From CAWUJT01 sp963922715 (GTDB lineage Bacteria > Pseudomonadota > Alphaproteobacteria > Rhodobacterales > Rhodobacteraceae), in contig CAWUJT010000084.1 in the NCBI GenBank assembly GCA_963922715.1, positions 1 to 10,292 on the forward strand: DNA of 10,292 nt. Reading direction: 5' to 3'. This document shows, piece after piece, positions 1-6,312 of the stretch. Within the stretch, counting starts at the first letter, position 1; each line of letters opens with the position of its first letter. The position numbers and the translations under genes were made by a program. The notes beneath the pieces were generated by a model. The model was given only the letters and a program-made list of their open reading frames with translations, did not search any database and was not told where the DNA came from.

Positions 1-296
1 TGGTGCCGCAGGGGAGGATTGAACTCCCGACCTCACCCTTCAACCTCCATCAGGTTTTCACCTTAACCAGAGGTAGGACTATCCCTTGACCTTAGCATTA
101 TAAAAAATGCCTTAGGTCTCGCCCGTCTAGTCTCTACACCTTCCTAACTTCCGCTAGGCTTGGCTCGGGATTGGCATAGGTTATCCCCTTAGCTTTCCCC
201 GAATTTGAGCGATTTACATCTAGGTGTTTCCACCCAGAGAGGCAAATGAAATGTTTGATCTACCAAGGGTGCGCTCTACCACTGAGCTACTGCGGC
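1..296 (-). tRNA. tRNA-Thr(GGU) interrupted by a group I intron
   Basis: On the minus strand the 5' exon (296 down to 262, 35 nt) and 3' exon (40 down to 1, 40 nt, with encoded CCA) join into a complete tRNA. The acceptor stem GCCGCAG/CTGCGGC pairs at all seven positions. The D arm is GCTC-AGTGGTA-GAGC, the anticodon stem CACCC/GGGTG with loop TTGGTAA, and the T arm GGGAG-TTCAATC-CTCCC. Loop positions 34-36 read GGT, the threonine anticodon for ACC/ACU codons, and the anticodon arm is identical to what I recall of E. coli tRNA-Thr(GGU). The exons are separated by 221 nt between anticodon position 36 and position 37, so the tRNA is non-functional unless the insert is removed. Transcription runs off the left edge, so the gene's terminator and any co-transcribed genes are not visible. 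Confidence 0.95.
41..261 (-). ncRNA. Self-splicing group I intron (IC3-like) in tRNA-Thr
   Basis: The 221-nt insert has the conserved group I core in order on the minus strand: a P-like segment AATTCGGGGAAAGC, Q AATCCCGAGCCAAG, R GTAGAGACTAGACGG and S AAGGGATAGTCC, closely resembling the cyanobacterial tRNA-Leu(UAA) intron. The 5' exon end GGT plus intron AGAT pairs with internal guide ATTTGCC, placing a U-G wobble exactly at the 5' splice site (P1). A GGTG-GAAA-CACC hairpin fits P2. P4 is TCGGG/CCCGA, P3 CGCT/AGCG, and P7 is ACTA in R with TAGT in S. P8 is the GACCT...AGGTC hairpin with an inner GCATT/AATGC, and P9 contains AGGT-GAAA-ACCT. The last intron base is G. There is no room for a homing endonuclease, so it is a minimal ribozyme, in the size range of the bacterial tRNA-Arg and tRNA-Ile introns. 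Subgroup IC3 is inferred from this resemblance. Confidence 0.93.
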
Positions 297-603
297 GTAT
301 CAAAAGCTTGGTACACTCCGATGGCGCGCGCCGCAAGAAAAAATATGGCATATGTAGTGATGTGTTATTGCTAGATATCCCATGGGAGAACGGCGGCATT
401 ACATTAGTTGAGCCCCACAAAGTTGTGTGCCGTATCTCTAGAGTTAATGTATAAATACTATCAGAACATTTGTTTCACTTATGATAACGTGCACATCAAA
501 CACGCGTTTATTAAGACATTTTACAAAGTGCCATCAAAACCGAAATGGAAGTTCAGAGTATACACATTCGCCATGTATGCTATACCCTAACTAAGAGTTA
601 ATC
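297..603. other. Intergenic region between tRNA-Thr and the kinase gene
   Basis: No convincing gene. The short open frames here lack ribosome-binding sites and partly overlap the tRNA. The part after about 430 is AT-rich. An imperfect dyad at 558-585 (outer arms GTATA/TATAC, inner arms ACAT/ATGT) lies just upstream of the kinase start and could be an operator. No clear promoter for the kinase was found; TATACC at 581-586 is a weak -10 candidate. Confidence 0.6.
308..336 (-). promoter_or_regulatory. Possible promoter of the tRNA-Thr gene
   Basis: On the minus strand, TTGCGG (336-331) and TACCAA (313-308) are separated by 17 bases, with 11 bases between the -10 and the tRNA 5' end. The -10 match is weak. 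The spacer contains the palindrome GGCGCGCGCC (323-332). Spacing is right for a short-leader tRNA promoter, but the call rests on position more than on sequence. Confidence 0.3.
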
Positions 604-1992
604 GTGGAAATGTCAGTTGCGGTCATGCCTTCACAGATAGCATACAAAAAACAAACGCAAGGTTATGAAGCGGTCGCGTTGCGCACACTCAACACTTTTG
701 CGGTCGACGTGATGAGCATTCCAAATTCAGATGATCTCTTTTGGTATGTTGCGAAAAACGTTGTTGGACGTTTGAATTTTGTGGATTGCGTAATTTACAA
801 ATCCAATCTTGAGCAGACTATTTTAACACAAGTTGCTGCTATGGGAGAAAAGAATCCTTTTGGTCGGAGTATTGTCAACCCGCTTAAAATCCCCTTCGGT
901 GAAGGCATAACCGGTCGTGTTGCGCAGACACGAGAACCGATCATTGTGGAAGATTTGCTTGATAACCAAAGCTATATTCCTGATGAGAAACCCGCCCGCT
1001 CAGAACTCTGTGTTCCGATGGTCTTTCGAAATCGTGTGGTTGGTGTGATCGACAGTGAACACCCCGATCCAGCTGCATTCGGAACATCGGAGTTGGAAAT
1101 CTTAACCACAGTCGCGGCCATGACCAGCGCCAAGCTTGAGTTACTTGAGGAAGCGGAGCGCTCTGAGCATAGGTATCGAGACCTTGTAGAAGCACATGCA
1201 CAATTGGCGAAAGAAACTCAGAACCGAAAAGCGCTTGAAGCACGATTATTTGATGCTCGTAAACTCGAGGCCATCGGCCGCCTCTCAGGTGGTTTTGCAC
1301 ATGATTTTAATAACATTTTGACAGTCATATCTGGCAATCTCGACATTTTATCTGAAACGATGAATGTGAATGGCTCAGATGTCGATGAGTGTCTTGTTGC
1401 GGCACAAACCGCAGCTTGTAAAGGCACTGAAATGATTCGAAGTATGTTAGCATTCTCACAACAATCTCGTTTGAACCCAGAACTTATAGATTTAGGAGAG
1501 GTGGTCAGTGCGACTTATCGTTGGAGCAATAAAATACTGCCACCCGATATTGATGTAAAATTGCAACACACGCCAGAGACCTGGTCTGTCCATGCCGATA
1601 AGGCAACGACAGAGAATACGATCATAAATTTGATGTTAAATGCCCGCGATGCCATGCCTGCAGGTGGCTCTATTGAAATCATTACAGAAAACATTCAACT
1701 CTCATGGCCTGATACGCAAGATTATGCCATTCCATTGGAACCAGGCCCATATGTGCGTCTGAGTATACGGGACACGGGCATTGGAATTTCAGAAGATAAC
1801 CAGCAAAGAATTTTCGATCCCTTTTATACAACGAAAGCCGTCGGGTCAGGCTCCGGTTTGGGACTTTCGACCGTCTTTGGTTTCATGCAACAATCTGGCG
1901 GTGCTGTGAACGTTGAATCAAAACTCGGCGAAGGCTCAACATTTCACTTGTATTTTCCAGCCCTACCAAGCGCTTCTTTAACACATTTTTAA
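604..1992 (+). CDS. GAF-domain sensor histidine kinase, soluble
   Basis: A 462-residue kinase with no membrane segment, so probably a cytoplasmic sensor. An N-terminal GAF domain (about residues 25-180, with FGEGITGRVAQTREPIIVEDL at 98-118) should bind a small ligand or sense redox state. A short coiled linker (about 181-220) leads to the dimerisation/phosphoacceptor segment GRLSGGFAHDFNNILTVISG, with predicted phospho-His 233. The ATPase domain has the N box NLMLNARDAM (342-351), G1 DTGIG (390-394), F box FDPFYTT (404-410) and G2 GSGSGLGL (414-421). The AHDFNN type of H box is common in alphaproteobacterial hybrid kinases, but this protein ends right after the ATPase domain with no receiver. 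Start GTG 604 is preceded by TAAGAG seven bases upstream; ATG 610 is an alternative. The downstream oxygenase begins 60 bases later, and no response regulator is encoded nearby. Confidence 0.9.
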   Translation: MEMSVAVMPSQIAYKKQTQGYEAVALRTLNTFAVDVMSIPNSDDLFWYVAKNVVGRLNFVDCVIYKSNLEQTILTQVAAMGEKNPFGRSIVNPLKIPFGEGITGRVAQTREPIIVEDLLDNQSYIPDEKPARSELCVPMVFRNRVVGVIDSEHPDPAAFGTSELEILTTVAAMTSAKLELLEEAERSEHRYRDLVEAHAQLAKETQNRKALEARLFDARKLEAIGRLSGGFAHDFNNILTVISGNLDILSETMNVNGSDVDECLVAAQTAACKGTEMIRSMLAFSQQSRLNPELIDLGEVVSATYRWSNKILPPDIDVKLQHTPETWSVHADKATTENTIINLMLNARDAMPAGGSIEIITENIQLSWPDTQDYAIPLEPGPYVRLSIRDTGIGISEDNQQRIFDPFYTTKAVGSGSGLGLSTVFGFMQQSGGAVNVESKLGEGSTFHLYFPALPSASLTHF

Positions 1993-2001
1993 CTATTCTT
2001 G

Positions 2002-2017
2002 ATGAATGGTTATTCAT
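2002..2017 (+). promoter_or_regulatory. Small inverted repeat between kinase and oxygenase genes
   Basis: ATGAAT-GGTT-ATTCAT is a perfect 6-bp inverted repeat with a 4-base loop, about 35 bases ahead of the oxygenase start. It is not followed by a T run, so it is not a normal intrinsic terminator. It may be an operator or a weak mRNA hairpin. Confidence 0.3.
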
Positions 2018-2052
2018 GAGTAGGGTAACTGTCTACAAGGTGGGAGGGCAGT

Positions 2053-3093
2053 ATGGAAAAGCCACCGTTGGTGAGTCTGTCGGAATTGAAATCAGGCAAT
2101 CGTCGTGACTATGTAAAGCTTTGCGATACAATTGGATGGGCCGCCAGGGAAATTGGTTTCTTGAGAATACGCGATCACGGCATTGATCCAAACGTGATCG
2201 AAAACACGTATGGCGTCGCTCAACAGTTCTTCTCCATGCCCGAAGAATTCAAGCGTCAATATTATATTGCTTTGAGCTCAAACCATCGTGGATACGTTCC
2301 CTTTTCTGAAAAAGGCGATTACCCAGATGAAATTAACCGAAGCTACGAGGCTTTCGATCTTGGAGTTGATTTAGCAGATAATGATCCAGACTACTTGTCA
2401 GGCAATCGAATGCTGGGGCCAAATGTCTGGCCTGATCTGCCCGGCTTTAAAGAAGTGGTTTCAAAGTACTACAATAAAATTTCTGCGCTTGGGCGGGATT
2501 TGTGCAGCTGCCTAGAGGTTCATCTTGGTTTGCCGCCTGGTGCGATCACACATCAAATGAGTAAACCAATTTCACAGCTTCGCTTGCTTCATTATGTGCG
2601 GCAACACGATATAGTGGACCATCGTTCGGTGAATATGGGGGCACATACAGATTATGAATGTCTAACACTTCTTCATACGCGAAACGAAGGCTTACAAGTT
2701 ATGAACAAGGATGACTCTTGGATTGATGTCCCTGTCGATCCCAGTGTTTTTGTTGTAAACATTGGTGACATGCTTGAGGCTTGGAGCAATGGCCTGTTGC
2801 GGTCAACACCTCATCGCGTGTTGAATCTAAGCCCAGAACGTTTCTCAATACCGTATTTTGTTGCCGCAAACCATGACACGGAAATCAAGCCTTTTGCGCA
2901 ACTGGTCAATCCAAACGAACCACCCAAGTATGAGCCGTTTCTCGCAGGCGCTCATCTTGAAAGGATGCTGGTTCGTGATTTTCCGTATCTGAAATATGCA
3001 AAAGAACGTATAGCGCCACTCAACCACACTTACGAGACAACACAATCAATTACCAATCCGTTTGAGAACCGTTTTAACAGGAGTACCCTCTGA
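2053..3093 (+). CDS. Isopenicillin-N-synthase-like Fe(II)/2-oxoglutarate oxygenase
   Basis: A 346-residue non-haem iron oxygenase of the IPNS/plant-type 2OG family, expected to hydroxylate, desaturate or cyclise a small substrate using O2 and usually 2-oxoglutarate. The N-terminal DIOX_N-like domain (about 5-130) includes GFLRIRDHGI and the family-typical QQFFSMPEEFK. The C-terminal double-stranded beta-helix core (about 170-275) has the iron triad H198-x-D200 (GAHTDYECLTLL) and H254 (STPHRVLN), followed by R263-x-S265 (ERFSIPYF), the usual 2-oxoglutarate carboxylate site. A strong Shine-Dalgarno GGGAGG lies five bases before ATG 2053. Length is normal for the family. The next gene, a LysE-type exporter, starts one base after the stop, so the oxygenase product or substrate may be an amino-acid-like compound that is exported. 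The substrate cannot be read from sequence. Confidence 0.92.
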   Translation: MEKPPLVSLSELKSGNRRDYVKLCDTIGWAAREIGFLRIRDHGIDPNVIENTYGVAQQFFSMPEEFKRQYYIALSSNHRGYVPFSEKGDYPDEINRSYEAFDLGVDLADNDPDYLSGNRMLGPNVWPDLPGFKEVVSKYYNKISALGRDLCSCLEVHLGLPPGAITHQMSKPISQLRLLHYVRQHDIVDHRSVNMGAHTDYECLTLLHTRNEGLQVMNKDDSWIDVPVDPSVFVVNIGDMLEAWSNGLLRSTPHRVLNLSPERFSIPYFVAANHDTEIKPFAQLVNPNEPPKYEPFLAGAHLERMLVRDFPYLKYAKERIAPLNHTYETTQSITNPFENRFNRSTL

Positions 3094-3094
3094 A

Positions 3095-3736
3095 ATGCCG
3101 GAAATAGAAGCTATCATCGCCGTGACTTTGGCAGGTTTTGCATTAAGTGCAACGCCGGGTCCTTCAATGCTATACGTTCTTTCACGCAGCGTTGGACAAA
3201 GTCGTGCTGCAGGTTTGGCATCTGCCCTTGGTTTGGGGCTTGGTGGCATCTTGCTAGCGGTTGCGACAGCATTAGGGTTGGCTGCAATTTTTGAGAGATT
3301 GGATTGGCTGGTTGTCGGACTACGCTATGCTGGTTCAATATACCTTATTTGGCTGGGCATTGGGATAATCAAAGACGCACGCACGAACGCTAAACTTAAT
3401 TTAGAGGTTGGCAGAGTAGAACAAAAGTCGTTTTTCGGTATCGTCTGGCAAGGTGTTCTTGTTGAATTGCTCAACCCGAAAACCGTTCTCTTTTTTGCGC
3501 TTTTTCTCCCCCCTTTTGTTGCCGTGGGAGGTCAAGACTTTGAAGTTGATATCCAACTTCAACTCCTCATTTTGGGTAGCTTGATACCACTGACTGCTAT
3601 CCCATCAGATATTATCGTGGCCTTTTTAGGGGGTACTATGGCACGAGCGATCAATCAACAACAGTCTCTTCGTGAATATATGGGTTTGACTGGAGGAATT
3701 ATCCTTATTTGTATCGCTATAAGTTTACATTTGTAA
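3095..3736 (+). CDS. LysE/RhtB-family amino-acid exporter
   Basis: A 213-residue inner-membrane protein of the LysE/RhtB family, which exports amino acids and related small compounds. It has the diagnostic N-terminal segment ATPGPSMLYVLSRSVGQSRA (19-38), the glycine-rich second helix region GLGLGGILLAVATALGL, RYAGSIYLIWLGIGII (77-92), and the conserved LLNPKTVLFFALFLPPF (125-141). About six hydrophobic helices are visible, as in the family. I chose ATG 3095: it follows the oxygenase stop by one base, has GGAG at 3080-3083, and begins at the usual family N-terminus. A longer frame from TTG 3062 would overlap the oxygenase and add residues that do not fit. Tight coupling suggests export of the oxygenase product or protection from its substrate. 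Confidence 0.9.
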   Translation: MPEIEAIIAVTLAGFALSATPGPSMLYVLSRSVGQSRAAGLASALGLGLGGILLAVATALGLAAIFERLDWLVVGLRYAGSIYLIWLGIGIIKDARTNAKLNLEVGRVEQKSFFGIVWQGVLVELLNPKTVLFFALFLPPFVAVGGQDFEVDIQLQLLILGSLIPLTAIPSDIIVAFLGGTMARAINQQQSLREYMGLTGGIILICIAISLHL

Positions 3737-3879
3737 TACGTTTATATTTTAAATTGCTTTAACCTTAAAAAATATGTCGCCCTTTTGCTTATGATTTGAA
3801 ATCACACATTTTAATGCTGATCACTCAAAAAAACCTTACAACCAATTTTAGTTTCACGTGGTATATTAGATCACCTGTT
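3737..3879. other. AT-rich non-coding stretch
   Basis: No gene is seen. It contains a small palindrome TGATTTGAAATCA (3792-3804) and A/T runs, but no convincing terminator for the kinase-oxygenase-exporter unit. It merges into the transposase remnant that follows. Confidence 0.6.
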
Positions 3880-4245
3880 TCCGTGTCAGGGTGATTATTA
3901 TTTACAATTTAGAGTCATTTATTGGCCTGATCTTTAGCATTCTTCTATGATGTCAAAGATGTTTTGACCCCGCATTCATGTCTTAGAGTACAATTGTAAT
4001 GCCCAACATAGACGTTTTTACTGGTTCAGGCTGAATGACTTCGATGACGATGTCGCATTTTTAGCCCATTGCTTGCATAAGTCACTAATATATTCGGGCT
4101 CATTATCAACCCGGATCGTTTCAGGCTTTCCGCGCTATTCGATGATTTGGTTCAAGCTGTATACAATCCGCAGGGCAATCCGTGATCTCGGCGTTCTCAT
4201 CGTTGCGTTTGAGGCATTAAGGTTTCTTTTAAGGTCTGCCCGCTT
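3880..4245 (-). pseudogene. Degraded IS3-family transposase (OrfB/DDE domain) remnant
   Basis: Read on the minus strand in shifting frames, this matches the C-terminal half of IS3-type integrase-like transposases. One frame gives RGKPETIRVDNEPEYIS (about 4088-4138; family pattern RGKPxxIRVDNGPEYIS, containing the second catalytic Asp), preceded by LNQIIE and an in-frame stop. After a frameshift come VIQPEP (for the family's IQPGKP) and VYVGHYNCTLRHE (3976-4013; family pattern AYVERYNRTVRHEW), where the catalytic Glu is now Gly. Further degraded similarity continues to about 3880. Upstream, about 4185-4245 resembles the LNVIDDFNRE region only faintly. There are several frameshifts and stops, so no active enzyme is made. 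Terminal inverted repeats were not identified; the sequence at 4280-4387 may be the other part of the element but is unresolved. Confidence 0.7.
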
Positions 4246-4387
4246 GACCCAATAGGATACAGAGACACTGGGGATCATAGGAGGGTTTCTTGAACAGGAA
4301 GATGATCAAATGTCACCCTTAGGTCAACGCACCGCCGCTTTCGCCGCAGGCAGACTCCACCAAGATTTCGGGGGGTCATTTCGGGGT

Positions 4388-5023
4388 TCACATGTCCTCA
4401 TCCAGATCGAACACCGGGTCGAGAACGAGGACGAGGCGGGTTTCCCCTGTACCCTCGATTGGTGGGGAGCGATGTAATAACCCAGAGCGTGGCTGCTCCG
4501 GCCAAAGTGTTCCCCGCAATAAAATGGGAGAGCCGGTTGGTACGGTAGACACATGTCTTGGTTCATTCCCAGCTAAGGAAATGCCGTATTGCGTGCCTGT
4601 GCCACGATAGGTGCAAACCAGCCGCGCCGCGATGGCGTCAATGTGAAACTTGCGGCACGCATTGGTTGTCACGACATCCAATCGCAAACGGAGGAACGTG
4701 GCAAACATCAGATCGGAGAATGTCTTGGCCAATGCAACGATGTCGGCATGAAGCCAATCGTACTCTGAGCCGCGCGGCATTCCGGTGCTGTCAAACAAAT
4801 GCTGGAGGGTTTTGTCCACAGCGTTCATTGATAGAGTGTCCCGCCCGCGTGGCAGTGCATCTGGGTCAAGGTCGTTAAGCCAATTTTGAATATCGGGCGG
4901 CGTTTGCCGTTGCCAGATCATACCGGCGCATCCTGGGTGCAAAAACCTGCTCAGCGATGCCGGATCATCGGTGACGCCAACCGCGGCAGGCGCATCTTCC
5001 GCCATCTTGCTTATGACATTCAT
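4388..5023 (-). CDS. DUF1826 family protein, zinc-regulon partner of COG0523
   Basis: A 211-residue soluble protein of the DUF1826 family. Members are typically encoded beside COG0523 GTPases in Zur regulons; the biochemical role is not established to my knowledge. Family-like segments are FLHPGCAGMIWQR (27-39), LRLDVVTTNACRKFHIDAIA (113-132), RLVCTYRGTGTQYG (134-147) and GLLHRSPP (181-188) followed by TRLVLVLD (195-202). Conserved-looking Cys123, His127, Asp129, His184 and Arg196 could form a metal site. I placed the start at ATG 5023 because it overlaps the COG0523 stop as ATGA, the standard coupling signal, with GGAG-rich sequence upstream; an ATG at 5047 would add only eight residues overlapping the neighbour. 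It is therefore co-transcribed with the GTPase and presumably Zur-controlled. The C-terminus looks complete. Confidence 0.85.
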   Translation of the reverse strand: MNVISKMAEDAPAAVGVTDDPASLSRFLHPGCAGMIWQRQTPPDIQNWLNDLDPDALPRGRDTLSMNAVDKTLQHLFDSTGMPRGSEYDWLHADIVALAKTFSDLMFATFLRLRLDVVTTNACRKFHIDAIAARLVCTYRGTGTQYGISLAGNEPRHVSTVPTGSPILLRGTLWPEQPRSGLLHRSPPIEGTGETRLVLVLDPVFDLDEDM

Positions 5024-6231
5024 GCCGCCTGCTCCGCCCGACGCCAAATCGGGAAGGGATCGGGGTAGTCCGGCAGGTTATCTGGGCCAGATGCCGCGAC
5101 AGCAGGCACAAGGCATTTGTCCAATCGTGCTTTTAATGTTGGCCAGTCAATTCCTGCGCCGATAAAGACAAGCTCTTGCCGACGATCGCCCCAAGGCTCC
5201 TGCCAATGGGCCTCCATATAGGCCCGAGCGCTGTCATGGGTCGGGCGCCGCTCTTCGGGGACCGCCGCCCACCAGGTGCCCAGGGGTTTGATGCTTGAAA
5301 GCGCCCCTGCCAGAGAAAACTCCACCACCCAATCGGGCCGGGTGGCGATCCAGAAATGGCCTTTGGCGCGCACCACATTTGGCAATGTGTCTTGAAGCAC
5401 AGCCAGAATTTTCTCAGGCACAAACGGGAGGCGGGCACGATACACAAAGCTTTGAACGCCATATTCTTCGGTTTCGGGCACATGGTCGGCAAACCCATAA
5501 AGCTCTTTCGCCCACATCGGATGCTCATGGGCTTTTTCGAAATCAAACATACCTGTATCTAAGATTGCGTCCGCTGCAACAGCGGAATGGTTGGTTTCGA
5601 TAATCTTGGCGTCTGCATTCAGGCTACGGATGATCTTACGGGCCGCATCGACTTTCGCAGGCCCCGCATCGTCCACCTTGTTCAAGATCACCACATCGGC
5701 GAATTCGATTTGGTCGGTTAGCAGATGAACGAGGGTCCGTTCATCCTCCTCGCCCATGGTCTCCCCGCGATCACGCAGAAAGTCGTGGGACGAGAAATCA
5801 TTCAGCAGGTTTACAGCATCGACGACTGTCACCATGGTGTCAAGGCGGGCAACGTCAGAGAGGCTGTCACCCGCTTCATCCCGAAAGTCAAAGGTCGCAG
5901 CCACCGGAAGCGGCTCTGAAATCCCTGTGGATTCGATCAGCAGATAGTCGAACCGCCCTTCGGCGGCCAGGCGGCGCACCTCTTCCAAAAGATCATCACG
6001 CAAAGTGCAGCAGATGCATCCGTTCGACATTTCAACCAGCGTTTCATCCGTACGGCTAAGTTCGGTATCTGCCCGCACAAGATCCGCATCAATGTTCACT
6101 TCAGACATGTCATTGACAATGACCGCAACCCTGCGTCCTTCGCGGTTATTCAAAACACGGTTCAAAAGTGTCGTCTTTCCAGCCCCCAAAAAGCCGGAAA
6201 GAACAGTGACGGGAAGGCGTGTATCTGACAT
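5020..6231 (-). CDS. COG0523 GTPase, ZigA/YciC-type zinc metallochaperone
   Basis: A 403-residue cytoplasmic G3E-family GTPase of the COG0523 (CobW-like) group. These proteins use GTP hydrolysis to deliver metal, and the zinc-regulated members are thought to move zinc to client enzymes under starvation. Motifs in order: Walker A GFLGAGKT (13-20); VNDMSEVNIDADL (39-51), typical of the ZigA/YciC subgroup; the metal-binding CICC (72-75, in SNGCICCTLRDDL); ESTG (100-103); and the guanine-specificity NKVD (184-187). The C-terminal domain (about 255-395) ends with the subgroup-typical DPFPIW (391-396). A histidine-rich loop, present in some relatives, is absent. ATG 6231 has AAGGA eight bases upstream. 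The Zur box 65 bases upstream supports zinc repression. DUF1826 follows with an ATGA overlap. The exact client protein is unknown. Confidence 0.93.
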   Translation of the reverse strand: MSDTRLPVTVLSGFLGAGKTTLLNRVLNNREGRRVAVIVNDMSEVNIDADLVRADTELSRTDETLVEMSNGCICCTLRDDLLEEVRRLAAEGRFDYLLIESTGISEPLPVAATFDFRDEAGDSLSDVARLDTMVTVVDAVNLLNDFSSHDFLRDRGETMGEEDERTLVHLLTDQIEFADVVILNKVDDAGPAKVDAARKIIRSLNADAKIIETNHSAVAADAILDTGMFDFEKAHEHPMWAKELYGFADHVPETEEYGVQSFVYRARLPFVPEKILAVLQDTLPNVVRAKGHFWIATRPDWVVEFSLAGALSSIKPLGTWWAAVPEERRPTHDSARAYMEAHWQEPWGDRRQELVFIGAGIDWPTLKARLDKCLVPAVAASGPDNLPDYPDPFPIWRRAEQAA

Positions 6232-6259
6232 AGAGAGATTCCTTAGGCTTGTCTTCGTT

Positions 6260-6275
6260 AATGAGAATTACCATT
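6260..6275. promoter_or_regulatory. Second Zur/Fur-like dyad in the COG0523 leader
   Basis: AATG-AG-AATT-AC-CATT is an interrupted palindrome between the COG0523 -10 and its start codon. On the minus strand it begins with GAAATG, like the main Zur box, but the rest diverges. It could be a weaker second operator. Confidence 0.25.
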
Positions 6276-6283
6276 TCACGACA

Positions 6284-6312
6284 ATTATACAATTAGAAAT
6301 GTTATAATATAA
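6284..6312 (-). promoter_or_regulatory. Promoter of the COG0523-DUF1826 operon
   Basis: On the minus strand a perfect -10 TATAAT (6289-6284) lies 52 bases before the start codon, with a weak -35 (TTATAT, 6312-6307) at 17-base spacing. The -35 region is inside the Zur box, so Zur binding would block RNA polymerase. Confidence 0.5.

Noticed and set aside
1..296. Permuted two-piece tmRNA as an explanation for the split tRNA-like halves
   Set aside because: The halves form a normal tRNA-Thr in normal order with a full anticodon arm, and the insert has group I intron core motifs.
224..454. Open reading frames of 66-76 codons over the tRNA 5' exon, intron end and upstream region, on both strands
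   Set aside because: They overlap the tRNA exon and intron, lack ribosome-binding sites and have no recognisable protein character.
408..590. 60-codon plus-strand open frame
   Set aside because: No Shine-Dalgarno, AT-rich random-looking translation, and no family resemblance.
3062..3094. Upstream TTG start for the LysE-type exporter
   Set aside because: It overlaps the oxygenase end and adds 11 residues before the normal family N-terminus; ATG 3095 has GGAG upstream.
4392..5068. Several plus-strand open frames of 60-106 codons across the DUF1826 gene
   Set aside because: They are antisense shadows of a gene with clear family motifs.
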